From: Bacillota bacterium
Lineage (GTDB): Bacteria > Bacillota > Bacilli > Paenibacillales > Paenibacillaceae
Length of the DNA stretch: 64,000 bases
Assembly (NCBI GenBank): GCA_023460795.1
Contig: JAEWPC010000071.1
Coordinates: forward strand, 5,941 to 69,940
Reading direction: 5' to 3'
How positions within the stretch are numbered: the first letter of the stretch is position 1; the number at the start of each line of letters is the position of its first letter. Both the position numbers and the translations under genes were made by a program. Positions 17,367-26,293 of the stretch are shown here, piece after piece. The notes under the pieces are model-generated. The model made no database searches. It worked only from the letters and a program-made list of their open reading frames with translations, and was not told the origin of the DNA.

Positions 17367-19481
17367 GTGTCACGCATTGGGATGATGAGTCTAAGGAAGC
17401 TAGGCAAGCGACTTTATGGTTTAACCGCGCTTCTAGCGCTCGTATGGATGCTGACCGGCTGCACGTCGGCGGACCGTACTCCCCAACCTCCGGAAGCCAA
17501 GCAAGGCATCCTGGACATGACGGACTGGAATTGGGCTGAAGATGGCCCCGTACCGTTAGAAGGGGAATGGGAGTTCGAATGGCTCGGTTCTAGCGACCGA
17601 ACGGACTGGCCGGGCAAGCTTGCTACGACGATGCAAGTACCAGGCATCTGGGGTTCGACGATTCCCGGGGACGGGAAGACGCTGTCGAACCGGGGGCACG
17701 CCGTCTATCGGCTGCACATTCATCATGCTCCCTCAGAACGTCAATTGGCGATCCGGGTGCCGAATATTATGACGGCTTACGAACTCTACATTAATGGGCA
17801 GCTTTCCGTTAAGAGGGGCGTTGCGGGCCATGACGCCGAGAGCACGACCCCTTATCAGGTACCGGCGACCGTGACTTATAACGCCTCCGGCACTTTGACC
17901 GAACTGGAATTGCACGTATCGAACTTCGATCATCGCCGCGGAGGCATCCGTACGCCGTTCATCTTCGGCGAGGACGAACAAATACAGGAGTTAGGCTTTA
18001 ATTACGAAGCTCAGGAAATGATCGTCTTCGGCTGTCTGATCATGATCGGCATTTATCATATCGGACTGTTCGCGCTTAGAAGACAAGAAATCGCGAACCT
18101 GCTATTCGCATTGCTGTGCTTGTTCGTCGCGATACGAATGGGTTCGATCGGCGAAGGCATGTTCGTGCAATGGATTCCGGGGTTTAACTGGACGATCGCC
18201 ATCCGGTGCGAATACATCGCCTTCGCGGTGAGCGGGTGGGCCGGTTACGGGTACTTCTATCGCTTGTATCCGCAAGAAGTGAACCGGCTCGGCTATCGGA
18301 TTGCCAGCTGGGGAGCCGCCATTCTCGTGCTGTTTACGGTCGCGGCGCCGACTTACGTCTTCTCGTCGTGCCTCGTCGCCTATCAATTGTACGTCCTCGC
18401 GCTCGGCTTCTCCGCCTTCATCTCGCTCGTGCTTGCCGGCATCCGCAGGCGCGTAGGGGCGAAGCTCGCGCTCGTGGGCGTGACGGGGCTGTTGATTACG
18501 ATCGTTAACGATATGATGTTCTATAGCGGATCTACGCAGACGATCGACCTAGTGCCGTTCGGCTTGTTGTTCCTTATTCTCATGAACTCCTTCATTATAT
18601 CGTTCCGTTTCTCGCAAACTTACGAACGAGTAGAACAGATGTCCGAGCAACTGAAGGATTGGAACAACTCCCTCGAGCTTAGAATCGCCGAGCGGACGGA
18701 CGAGCTTCAGCGCTCTTACGCGACGGTGGAGAACGCCAAGTCGGAGCTGGAGCGGATGGAGCATGCGCGCAAACAGCTTGTCAGCAATATCTCCCACGAC
18801 TTGCGTACGCCGATTACTTTGCTGCAGGGATACCTTGAAGCGCTTCGAGACCGCGTCATCAGCGACGAAGAGCAGCGGAACGCGACGATTCGGCTTATGC
18901 TGACGAAGGTCGAAGGGTTGAATTCGCTAATTCAGGATTTGTTCGAAATATCGGTGCTCGAAGCGAGGAAGGTAGAGCTTATTCAAGAGTGCCTTACGCT
19001 GGCAGACTGGCGGGAAAATTTGCAGGAGCAGTACGGGATGGAATTGGAACAGCGGGGGATTCGGTTCGATTGCTTCCTGAACGATCCTTCGATCGCCTTA
19101 TTCAAAGTGTCGGTCGACGTTCAACGCATGAATCGCGTATTCGAGAACTTAGTCTATAACGCGACCCGCTATACGCCCAAAGACGGAACCATTGAATTTA
19201 TGTTCGCCGCGGATATCGAGAACGGCTGCGTGAAGCTGTCCATATCGGATAGCGGAGAAGGGATCAGTCCCGAGGATTTGCCTCATATCTTCGATCGGTT
19301 CTACAAGAAAGACAAATCCCGGCATTCCCGATCGGTAGGCAGCGGTTTAGGTCTGGCCATCGTCAAAGAAATCGTCGAGCTGCACGGAGGTACGATTCGC
19401 GTCTTTAATCGAACGCCGACAGGCTGCACGTTCGAAATTACGTTGCCGTTATCCGATGAAGAAGCCAAGAGCGCGGTTTAA
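17367..19481 (+). CDS. 7TM-DISM sensor histidine kinase with lipoprotein-like N-terminus
   Basis: 704-residue membrane kinase. The N-terminus has a signal segment ending in LTGC (Cys32), a good lipobox. An extracellular jelly-roll-like domain follows (about 50-205), then seven hydrophobic segments (about 215-405), a coiled coil (about 410-460), the HisKA box NISHDLRTP with His477, and a HATPase with N box (ENLVYNATRY), DSGEGI and GSGLGLAIVKE. This is the 7TMR-DISM architecture, thought to sense carbohydrate or other small ligands. GTG start with GGAGGAG at 17348-17354; ATGs at 17382 and 17385 are alternatives. The divergent response regulator is the likely partner. Confidence 0.88.
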   Translation: MSRIGMMSLRKLGKRLYGLTALLALVWMLTGCTSADRTPQPPEAKQGILDMTDWNWAEDGPVPLEGEWEFEWLGSSDRTDWPGKLATTMQVPGIWGSTIPGDGKTLSNRGHAVYRLHIHHAPSERQLAIRVPNIMTAYELYINGQLSVKRGVAGHDAESTTPYQVPATVTYNASGTLTELELHVSNFDHRRGGIRTPFIFGEDEQIQELGFNYEAQEMIVFGCLIMIGIYHIGLFALRRQEIANLLFALLCLFVAIRMGSIGEGMFVQWIPGFNWTIAIRCEYIAFAVSGWAGYGYFYRLYPQEVNRLGYRIASWGAAILVLFTVAAPTYVFSSCLVAYQLYVLALGFSAFISLVLAGIRRRVGAKLALVGVTGLLITIVNDMMFYSGSTQTIDLVPFGLLFLILMNSFIISFRFSQTYERVEQMSEQLKDWNNSLELRIAERTDELQRSYATVENAKSELERMEHARKQLVSNISHDLRTPITLLQGYLEALRDRVISDEEQRNATIRLMLTKVEGLNSLIQDLFEISVLEARKVELIQECLTLADWRENLQEQYGMELEQRGIRFDCFLNDPSIALFKVSVDVQRMNRVFENLVYNATRYTPKDGTIEFMFAADIENGCVKLSISDSGEGISPEDLPHIFDRFYKKDKSRHSRSVGSGLGLAIVKEIVELHGGTIRVFNRTPTGCTFEITLPLSDEEAKSAV

Positions 19482-19503
19482 GCGAAATCGCCATGCGGAT
19501 GCG

Positions 19504-19839
19504 TTAGCCGCTTTCCTCGCTTCGCTGGCTCATTAGATCCTTCAATAGATGGATCGATTGCTTGCGCTGTTCATGGCTCATGTGCCGCAGCAGAGCCAGC
19601 ACTTCGTTCGTTTCCTGGACTTCCGGCGTATCGGGTTTTGTTTTCCCCGTCGATCCGCCTATAATATAATCCAAGGAAACGTCGAAATACGCGGATAGTT
19701 TAATGAGTGTATCGTAAACGGGCTGTCGATTGTTAATTTCGTAATGGCTGTATGCCGATCGCGTAATTCCGATATAACGCGCGACTTCGCCTTGCGAGAT
19801 TTTCTTCTGAAGCCGCAAAGCTCTTAATCGATCGCCCAT
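19504..19839 (-). CDS. XRE-family transcriptional repressor
   Basis: 111-residue Cro/CI-type regulator. The helix-turn-helix covers SQGEVARYIGITRSAYSHYE near residues 17-36, followed by the short helix VSLDYIIGG that is common in SinR/Xre-like proteins. The tail is charged and may dimerise. ATG at 19839 has AGGG nine bases upstream; the ATG two codons earlier is too close. A perfect palindrome fills the spacer of its promoter, which points to autorepression. It converges with the kinase gene and is divergent from a small gene at 20030. Confidence 0.85.
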   Translation of the reverse strand: MGDRLRALRLQKKISQGEVARYIGITRSAYSHYEINNRQPVYDTLIKLSAYFDVSLDYIIGGSTGKTKPDTPEVQETNEVLALLRHMSHEQRKQSIHLLKDLMSQRSEESG

Positions 19840-19891
19840 TGTCATGTTCCCTAACCCCTTGGACTCTCAAGTATCTAAACTTACTATCACT

Positions 19892-19920
19892 AATTTATGA
19901 TACGTTACGTATCATGTCAA
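19892..19920 (-). promoter_or_regulatory. Promoter of the XRE gene with embedded operator
   Basis: On the minus strand TTGACA (19915-19920) and TAAATT (19892-19897) are exactly 17 bases apart. The palindrome ATGATACGT-T-ACGTATCAT occupies 19897-19915, so a bound repressor would cover the whole spacer. Confidence 0.75.
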
Positions 19921-19988
19921 GTGGTGAGAACGGTAATTATGAACGAAAATCTATATTTTATTCATCAGATTAGTAGAAAATTGTTAAT

Positions 19989-20005
19989 AGTATGTTACAT
20001 ATTGT
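19989..20005. promoter_or_regulatory. Second, weaker XRE operator candidate
   Basis: TATGT-T-ACATA at 19991-20001 shares the T-centred GTTAC core of the first palindrome, and a GTATCAT half-site follows at 20004-20010. It lies just upstream of the Shine-Dalgarno of the 89-residue gene. Confidence 0.4.
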
Positions 20006-20029
20006 ATCATAACAAAGGAGATGCAGCGA

Positions 20030-20299
20030 ATGAACGTTCAAGTGCTTGGTGCGACGATGAGCCATACGGAGGAAAAAGGGTATCTCGGACATGTGAAGTT
20101 TGCCGTCGAAGGCCATAAACAGCCCTACGAAATTACGCTGCAAAGCGACAATGGCAAGTACGATTGGAACTATGCGCTTAATTTCAGCGACGAGCCGGGC
20201 AGCGAGGAAGAAATTTTGCTCGTGGACGAGCGGTTGGAGGAAGACGACGAGCTGTTCGACCTATTCGTGGACACGGCGAAGGAAGCGTTGGGGAAGTAA
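20030..20299 (+). CDS. Small acidic hypothetical protein, 89 residues
   Basis: I do not recognise a named family. The protein is acidic, with likely beta-strands in the first half (YLGHVKFAVEGHKQPYEITL) and an Asp/Glu-rich helix at the C-terminus. There is no signal or membrane segment. ATG at 20030 is chosen because AAAGGAG (20014-20020) overlaps the other in-frame ATG at 20021. It is divergent from the XRE gene and separated by two related palindromes, so it may be a target of that repressor. Confidence 0.7.
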   Translation: MNVQVLGATMSHTEEKGYLGHVKFAVEGHKQPYEITLQSDNGKYDWNYALNFSDEPGSEEEILLVDERLEEDDELFDLFVDTAKEALGK

Positions 20300-20308
20300 G
20301 AGAGCTGG

Positions 20309-20333
20309 AACCATCCGTGTAGGATGGTTTTGT
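20309..20333 (+). terminator. Terminator after the 89-residue gene
   Basis: AACCATCC (20309-20316) pairs with GGATGGTT (20322-20329) over a five-base loop and is followed by a T-rich run. Confidence 0.75.
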
Positions 20334-20348
20334 TCATACTTCCCGTCT

Positions 20349-20378
20349 TTGACGTCCTCTGCTCATGACGCTTATAAT
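20349..20378 (+). promoter_or_regulatory. Promoter of the SDR gene
   Basis: TTGACG (20349-20354) and TATAAT (20373-20378) are 18 bases apart, about 60 bases upstream of the SDR start. Confidence 0.7.
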
Positions 20379-20435
20379 GGTAGTCGTCCTACTGTAAACG
20401 CGCGTTCACAACGATTGCGAAGAGGAGTGTAACCT

Positions 20436-21188
20436 ATGGTCAACGTTAAAGGGAAATGGGCGCTCATTACGGGCGCGAGCCGCGGCGTCGGCTACCAGAC
20501 GGCCATGTTCATGGCGAAGCAAGGCTGCAATCTCATCTTGCACAGCCGAAGCCTGACGAACACGAAATCGATGGAGCAAGAGATCCGGGAGCTTGGGGTC
20601 GAAGTATACAGCGTACAAGCCGAGCTGGCCAACCCTAATGAGGTCGTCGCCATGCTGGACGATATCGAGGCGAAAGGAACGACGGTCGATATCGTCTTCA
20701 ACAACGCCGCGGTGCAGATCGCGTATCGCACCGACTACTGGAAGACGCCCATGGAAGACTTCGATACGAGCTTCCGCATTAACTTCAATGCTCCGGCTGC
20801 GATATGCCTGCGACTCGTTCCCAAGATGATCGAGCGAGGCTTCGGACGCGTCATCAACACGACGAGCGGTATCCGCAACGAACCGGAGCAGCTCGGCTAC
20901 GCGGCCAGCAAAGCCGCGTTGGACAAGTTCACGAAGGATCTGGCTTCCCGACTGGAAGGCACGAACGTTATTCTGAGCTTGGCTGATCCGGGCTGGTGCC
21001 GGACGGATATGGGCGGTCCCCAGGCTCCGAACGGCGTCGAGAGCGTCGTGCCGGGCATCGCGGTAGGCGCGTTCTTGGACGACAAGAAGAGCGGAAGATA
21101 CTTGTCCGCGCAAGCTTTCGTCGGCATGACGCTGGAGGAAGCGGTGGCGAAAGCCGAATCGCTCGAGGCGAATCCGTACACGATCTAA
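20436..21188 (+). CDS. Short-chain dehydrogenase/reductase
   Basis: 250-residue NAD(P)-dependent oxidoreductase of the classical SDR type. The cofactor motif is TGASRGVG at about residues 13-20, NNAA follows near 89, a catalytic Ser is in NTTSG and the Tyr-Lys pair in YAASK. A GWCRTDMGG stretch after the active site matches carbonyl-reductase-like SDRs. GAAGAGGAG lies upstream of the ATG. It has its own promoter and terminator, so it is probably monocistronic. The substrate is unknown. Confidence 0.85.
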   Translation: MVNVKGKWALITGASRGVGYQTAMFMAKQGCNLILHSRSLTNTKSMEQEIRELGVEVYSVQAELANPNEVVAMLDDIEAKGTTVDIVFNNAAVQIAYRTDYWKTPMEDFDTSFRINFNAPAAICLRLVPKMIERGFGRVINTTSGIRNEPEQLGYAASKAALDKFTKDLASRLEGTNVILSLADPGWCRTDMGGPQAPNGVESVVPGIAVGAFLDDKKSGRYLSAQAFVGMTLEEAVAKAESLEANPYTI

Positions 21189-21202
21189 TCGGATAGGAAA
21201 GC

Positions 21203-21227
21203 AAAAGAGACCGCGAAGGTCTCTTTT
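21203..21227. terminator. Bidirectional terminator
   Basis: Perfect arms AAAAGAGACC and GGTCTCTTTT around GCGAA serve both the SDR gene and the convergent Dabb gene. Confidence 0.85.
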
Positions 21228-21234
21228 GTGCGAA

Positions 21235-21546
21235 TTAGATCGCTTCGTAATCGATCTCGAGGAACTTCTCGACCTCGACCTTCCAACGCTCGTTCACGAA
21301 CGCCACGTGCGCGGGATGATCGTTATACGCCTCAAAGTCCGCTTGGCTGTCGAATACCATGGAGAATCCGAAGTCGTAATCGTTCTTAGGGCTGACTTGG
21401 CGGAATACTTGAAAGTCTTGGACGGTCGGGATTCCGCTCAGGATGCTTCGTCCATCCTCCAGGAAACGGCGCTCCTGCTCGGAGCCTTGGGCGTGCTTCA
21501 AGCTGAATATAACCGAGTGAATGATGCGAGGATTGCGGCTAGACAT
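21235..21546 (-). CDS. Dabb-family (stress-responsive A/B barrel) protein
   Basis: 103-residue dimeric alpha/beta-barrel-like protein. The family pattern starts with IIHSVIFSLK, where the His is usual, and continues with DFGFSMVFDSQADFEAYNDHPAHVAF, where the H-P-x-H segment is diagnostic. These proteins are small cytoplasmic dimers, and some are stress proteins or enzymes of polyketide cyclisation. It shares a terminator with the SDR gene and is divergent from the MFS exporter 60 bases away. No specific role can be assigned. Confidence 0.8.
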   Translation of the reverse strand: MSSRNPRIIHSVIFSLKHAQGSEQERRFLEDGRSILSGIPTVQDFQVFRQVSPKNDYDFGFSMVFDSQADFEAYNDHPAHVAFVNERWKVEVEKFLEIDYEAI

Positions 21547-21606
21547 ATTGAATTCTCCTTATCGGAAAGCTATTATTAATTGCTATTGTAAAAAGGAGGA
21601 GTCGGA

Positions 21607-22953
21607 ATGTCCAGTCCACAGAGTACGATAACCGAATCTTCGGCGGCGCGAACGAACAGATTGCCCGTCATGATCAGCATCGTTCTCGCCATGCTCGTCG
21701 CCTCCATGGATACGACGATCGCGAACACGACGATGGGAGTTATCGCGGACGAGCTCGGCGGCATGCAGCTATACGCATGGAGCTTCGCTTCTTATATGAT
21801 CATGTCTACCGTCGTAGCTCCCGTAGCGGGCCGTATCTCGGATTTGTTCGGGCGCAAGACGATATTTTCCGTCGGACTTATTCTGTTCTTGGCGGGTTCC
21901 ATCTTGTGCGGCATGTCCGAAACGATGCTGCAGCTCGTGCTGTATCGGGCGTTGCAGGGAATCGGCGCCGGCATTATGATGCCGTTCCCGGCCATAATCG
22001 CGGGCGACCTGTTCTCGATCGAGAAGCGGGGCAAAATCCAAGCGCTCTTCACCGGAATGTGGGGCTTATCCGCCGTATTGGCGCCGATGCTTGGCGCGTT
22101 CTTCGTGGAATACGCGAGCTGGAGATGGATTTTCTACATTAATATCCCGATCTGCATCGTATCGGTGATCCTGCTGAGATTTTATAAGGAAGAGTACACC
22201 CCGCGCAAATCGAAGATCGACTTCGGCGGGTCCGTGCTGTTCGCGATCGGCGTCAGCTTGCTGCTGTTAACGACGACCGTGGAGCATTATGCATACGCTT
22301 ACGGGGTTGGCGGGGTCATCGCGTTGATCGCGTTCTATCTTTACGAGCGCAGGCACGCGTCGCCGATTATTCCGTTGTCGCTGCTGCGCAACCGGGCAGT
22401 CACTTGGATTAACGTCAACGGATTTCTGGCGTGCGCGGCGCTGTTCGGCACGTCCAGCTTCGTTCCGCTGTTTCTGCAAGAGGAGGGGTACTCCATCTTC
22501 GAAAGCGGCCTGGCTCTGCTTAGCATGTCGTTCGGGTGGATGGCGGTGGCCGTTCCGGCAGGAAAATGGATCTTGCGCTTCGGTTATGCCAAGCTGCTGA
22601 TCGTCGGCAACGCGATTCTGGTCGTCTCCGGGCTGCTGTTGTTCCTGATGGAGCACGGCAACGGGTTCTGGTACGTCTTCGTTGCGCTGATCGTGCAAGG
22701 ACTCGCTTTCGGCTTGATCTCGACCGTGGCGACGATCGGTTCCCAGCAGCTCGTCGAGCCGCATCAGAAAGGGGTCTCGACTTCGCTGAGTCTGTTCTCG
22801 CGGAATATCGGCACCGCGATCGGCGTCACGATCATGGGCGCGATATTGAACGGGGCAACCGATTTCTTCACGGGCATCGACCAACTGTTCTTGTTCGGCT
22901 TCGCCGCCTCGATCGTCGCCTTCGCGTCTTCGTTCATGATCCGGCGCGTATAA
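21607..22953 (+). CDS. MFS drug:H+ exporter, EmrB/QacA type
   Basis: 448-residue membrane transporter with about 14 hydrophobic segments. The DHA2 motif near the first helix appears as SMDTTIANT, motif A as GRISDLFGRK and the helix-5 antiporter motif as APMLGAFF. The C-terminal half ends with LFSRNIGTAIGVTIMG, typical of the family. ATG at 21607 has AAAAGGAGGA directly upstream. Its last 20 bases overlap the convergent AraC-type gene. It is likely to export hydrophobic compounds; the substrate is not predictable. Confidence 0.87.
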   Translation: MSSPQSTITESSAARTNRLPVMISIVLAMLVASMDTTIANTTMGVIADELGGMQLYAWSFASYMIMSTVVAPVAGRISDLFGRKTIFSVGLILFLAGSILCGMSETMLQLVLYRALQGIGAGIMMPFPAIIAGDLFSIEKRGKIQALFTGMWGLSAVLAPMLGAFFVEYASWRWIFYINIPICIVSVILLRFYKEEYTPRKSKIDFGGSVLFAIGVSLLLLTTTVEHYAYAYGVGGVIALIAFYLYERRHASPIIPLSLLRNRAVTWINVNGFLACAALFGTSSFVPLFLQEEGYSIFESGLALLSMSFGWMAVAVPAGKWILRFGYAKLLIVGNAILVVSGLLLFLMEHGNGFWYVFVALIVQGLAFGLISTVATIGSQQLVEPHQKGVSTSLSLFSRNIGTAIGVTIMGAILNGATDFFTGIDQLFLFGFAASIVAFASSFMIRRV

Positions 22954-23821
22954 GCCTCTTGCGGTATTCGCTAGGCGTACAACCGTAGCGTCCTCGAAAG
23001 ACGACGTTGAAGTAGCTGAGGCTGTTGAAGCCGACGTCCAAGGCGATCTCCATCATTTTGTCGTCCGTCTCTCGCAGCCTTGCCGCCGCTTGTTGGACGC
23101 GATAGCCGTTCATGTACTCGACGGGACTCTTGGTCGTGATTTTCTTGAAAAAGCGGCAGAAGTACGATTCGCTCATGCAAGCGATTCCGGCAAGCTGCTG
23201 CAGCGTAATCGGTTCGGCGTAATGCCGCTCGATATGGGCGATAACGGCTTTTAGTCTGTCGATCCGATATCCGTCTTGCTCGCGCCGAGGTCCAACTGTA
23301 GGTTCGCTTAGCATCAGCATTCTAGATAGACAATAGAATAATAAGCCCTTGATCTCCATCTCCGAAGCCAACCGCTTGTCGCGGTTGGCTTTTGCGATTC
23401 TATGGAGCGTATCCAAAAGCTCGGTCTCCGGCTCCGACCGCCTTCGAAGATGGACCGGCAATCGTAAGGTTTCTTGGATTATGGGGACGATATACTGGTC
23501 GAACAAGTAGTCGATCGCGCCGTTCCCGAACAGGCTCGGATGGAACACGACCGCCACGAACGAGCAAGGCTCGTCGCCGACGACGGATCCGGAATGCAGC
23601 AGGCCGGAATTCACGAAGATCGCTTCTCCGGCATTCAGTTCGTAATCGCTGGCATCGACGCGGAAAGCGGCGCGTCCCTCCGTAACGAGCAGAAACTCGA
23701 GCTCGTCATGCCAATGAAGGTCTAGCAACGGATAGTCGGGCGAGCACGTAATCTCGTATAAGCTGACCGGATAGACCGGAGTACCGTGCCTGCGTTCTTC
23801 TTTTAGCAGCGATTTGTTCAT
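22934..23821 (-). CDS. AraC-family regulator (cupin plus double HTH)
   Basis: 295-residue transcription factor. The N-terminal cupin sensor has HWHDELEFLLVTEG and an LNAGEAIFVNSG strand. The C-terminal AraC domain has two HTHs (ITLQQLAGIACMSESYFCRF and MEIALDVGFNSLSYFNVVF). It is divergent from the GH31 alpha-xylosidase gene 137 bases away, whose expression it probably activates in response to a sugar. An inverted repeat, GTTCATG/CATGAAC at 23896-23932, lies in the shared region. It overlaps the end of the MFS gene by 20 bases. Confidence 0.88.
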   Translation of the reverse strand: MNKSLLKEERRHGTPVYPVSLYEITCSPDYPLLDLHWHDELEFLLVTEGRAAFRVDASDYELNAGEAIFVNSGLLHSGSVVGDEPCSFVAVVFHPSLFGNGAIDYLFDQYIVPIIQETLRLPVHLRRRSEPETELLDTLHRIAKANRDKRLASEMEIKGLLFYCLSRMLMLSEPTVGPRREQDGYRIDRLKAVIAHIERHYAEPITLQQLAGIACMSESYFCRFFKKITTKSPVEYMNGYRVQQAAARLRETDDKMMEIALDVGFNSLSYFNVVFRGRYGCTPSEYRKRLIRAGS

Positions 23822-23895
23822 GGAAGGCTTTGCGCACCCCTCTCGCTAATCGTTGAAGTCAAAATATTGTTAATAATGAGCAAATATCGAGCAGA

Positions 23896-23932
23896 GTTCA
23901 TGGAATAAAGACAATATCATTATATCATGAAC
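23896..23932. promoter_or_regulatory. Candidate AraC binding region upstream of the alpha-xylosidase gene
   Basis: GTTCATG (23896-23902) and CATGAAC (23926-23932) form a perfect inverted repeat 30 bases centre to centre. Between them ATATCAT occurs twice (23914-23920 and 23922-23928). No cre site of standard form was found. Confidence 0.35.
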
Positions 23933-23958
23933 GTTTATCACTCTAAGGGGGAATTACG

Positions 23959-26280
23959 GTGAAATTTACGGACGGCTACTGGCAGACGCGCAAAGGCGTC
24001 GAGCTTCAGAACCCGGTCGACGTTCGCGAGGTTCGCGAATCGAACGGAACGCTTACGGCATACAGCGCGGTCAAACCGATCAGAATCAAAGGCGATACGC
24101 TTAACGGGACGATGCTTACGGCGGAAATCAGCTCTCCGATGGCAGACGTGATCCGCGTTCGTTGGACTCACCATGCGGGCGCCAAGCAACTCGGACCGAA
24201 TTTCGACATCAATGTGGACGCTAGCGTCAACGTGAAGACCGCGCAGACGGACGAGCACGCGACCCTAACGACAGGCGGTCTTACGGCTACGATCCGCAAG
24301 ACGCCGTCATGGGGTCTAACGTTCACTTATAACGGCCGCAAGTTGACGGGAACCGCGCATAAAGCCGCGGCTTACGTTAAAGACGTCGACGGAACGCCGT
24401 ACTTCCGCGAAATGCTCGACCTGGGCGTCGGCGAACAAATTTACGGCCTTGGCGAACGGTTCACGCCATTCGTCAAAAACGGACAAGTCGTCGACTCGTG
24501 GAACGAAGACGGAGGAACGAGCAGCGAGCAAGCCTATAAGAACGTGCCGTTCTACTTGTCTAGCAACGGTTATGGCGTATTCGTCAATCATCCGGAGCGG
24601 GTATCGTTCGAGGTCGCTTCCGAGGTCGTCTCCAAAGTCGGCTTCAGCGTGCCGGGCGAATCGCTCGAATATTTCATCGTCGGCGGCGAGACGTTGAAGG
24701 ACGTCCTGAACAATTACACGAAGCTGACCGGCAAGCCCGCGCTTCCGCCGGCATGGTCGTTCGGTTTGTGGCTGACGACGTCGTTCACGACAGACTACGA
24801 CGAAGCGACGGTGAACAGCTTCATCGAAGGCATGGCGGAACGCCGCATTCCTCTACACGTGTTCCACTTCGACTGCTTCTGGATGAAGGAGTACGAGTGG
24901 TGCAACTTCGAATGGGATAAGGCGATGTTCCCCGATCCGGAAGGCATGCTCCGCCGCTTGAAAGACCGCGGACTGAAAATATGCGTATGGATCAACTCCT
25001 ACATCGCGCAGAAATCCTCGCTGTTCCAAGAAGGCATGGAGAAAGGTTATCTCTTGCGCAGAGCGGACGGCAGCGTATGGCAGTGGGATATGTGGCAGGC
25101 GGGCATGGGACTCGTCGACTTCACGAACCCGGCAGCGACCCAGTGGTTCAAAGACCATCTGAAACGCCTCATGGACATGGGCGTCGACTGCTTCAAGACC
25201 GACTTCGGCGAGCGGATTCCTACCGATGTCGTCTACTACGACGGCTCCGACCCGATGAAAATGCACAACTACTACACGCAGCTATATAACAAAGCGGTAT
25301 TCGAAGTGCTCGAAGAGAATCGCGGGAAGAACGAAGCGATGCTGTTCGCCCGTTCGGCAACGGCAGGCGGCCAGATGTTCCCGGTTCACTGGGGCGGCGA
25401 CTGCTCCGCGAACTACGATTCGATGGCCGAGACGCTTCGCGGCGGCTTGTCGCTCGGCTTGTCCGGCTTCGGCTTCTGGAGCCACGACATCAGCGGCTTC
25501 GAACGGACGGCGCCGGCGGACATCTACAAGCGTTGGGTCGCGTTCGGAATGCTCAGCTCGCACAGCCGTCTGCACGGCAACGAAACGTACCGCGTGCCTT
25601 GGCTGTTCGACGAAGAATCCGTTGACGTGCTTCGCTACTTCACGGAGCTTAAGAGCAGCTTGATGCCGTACTTGTTCAGCTACGCGGTAGAAGCGACGGA
25701 GAAGGGCTTGCCGATGATGCGCGCCATGCTCCTCGAGTTCCCGGAAGATCCGACGACGCGTTATCTGGACACGCAGTACATGCTGGGCGAACGGCTGCTC
25801 GTCGCGCCGATCTTCAACGAAGAAGGCATCGCGAAATATTACGTTCCAGCGGGCAAATGGACGAACCTGATCGACGGAAAGACGATCGAAGGCGGCAAGT
25901 GGGTGGAAGAGAAGCACGGCTACAGCTCGATCCCGCTGCTCGTGCGTCCGAATTCCCTCATCGCGATCGGGGGCAACAACCAGCGTCCGGATTACGACTA
26001 TGCCGACAATGTAACGCTCCATCTGTTCGGGCTCGAAGACGGAGCTACGGCGACGGCAACGATCCACGACTTGAACGGCAAGGCAGTCGCTCATGGGAAC
26101 GCGGCACGCAGCGGCAACACGATCGAGATCAAAGTCGAAGGCGAAGGCAAGCCATGGCTGGCCGTTCTCCGGGGCATCGAAAGCGTAGCGTCCGTAGAAG
26201 GCGCGGAAGCGCAAGACAGCCCGGAAGGCGTGAGGCTGAAGCCGCACGGCGCATCCGGGCTGGTAAAAGTGACTCTTTAA
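23959..26280 (+). CDS. yicI: GH31 alpha-xylosidase (YicI type)
   Basis: 773-residue cytoplasmic glycosidase without signal peptide. It removes alpha-linked xylose from the non-reducing end of xyloglucan-type oligosaccharides or isoprimeverose. The nucleophile is Asp415 in KTDFGERIPTD and the acid/base Asp481 in HWGGDC; both sit one residue off the E. coli YicI numbering (416 and 482). FDCFWMK at about 304-310 is the YicI-type signature that separates xylosidases from alpha-glucosidases. GGGGGAA precedes the ATG. It is convergent with the GH3 gene, whose end lies 13 bases away, and divergent from an AraC regulator. The xyloglucan assignment is supported by the neighbouring GH3 and GH95 genes. 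Confidence 0.92.
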   Translation: MKFTDGYWQTRKGVELQNPVDVREVRESNGTLTAYSAVKPIRIKGDTLNGTMLTAEISSPMADVIRVRWTHHAGAKQLGPNFDINVDASVNVKTAQTDEHATLTTGGLTATIRKTPSWGLTFTYNGRKLTGTAHKAAAYVKDVDGTPYFREMLDLGVGEQIYGLGERFTPFVKNGQVVDSWNEDGGTSSEQAYKNVPFYLSSNGYGVFVNHPERVSFEVASEVVSKVGFSVPGESLEYFIVGGETLKDVLNNYTKLTGKPALPPAWSFGLWLTTSFTTDYDEATVNSFIEGMAERRIPLHVFHFDCFWMKEYEWCNFEWDKAMFPDPEGMLRRLKDRGLKICVWINSYIAQKSSLFQEGMEKGYLLRRADGSVWQWDMWQAGMGLVDFTNPAATQWFKDHLKRLMDMGVDCFKTDFGERIPTDVVYYDGSDPMKMHNYYTQLYNKAVFEVLEENRGKNEAMLFARSATAGGQMFPVHWGGDCSANYDSMAETLRGGLSLGLSGFGFWSHDISGFERTAPADIYKRWVAFGMLSSHSRLHGNETYRVPWLFDEESVDVLRYFTELKSSLMPYLFSYAVEATEKGLPMMRAMLLEFPEDPTTRYLDTQYMLGERLLVAPIFNEEGIAKYYVPAGKWTNLIDGKTIEGGKWVEEKHGYSSIPLLVRPNSLIAIGGNNQRPDYDYADNVTLHLFGLEDGATATATIHDLNGKAVAHGNAARSGNTIEIKVEGEGKPWLAVLRGIESVASVEGAEAQDSPEGVRLKPHGASGLVKVTL

Positions 26281-26293
26281 GATCGACTCATCG

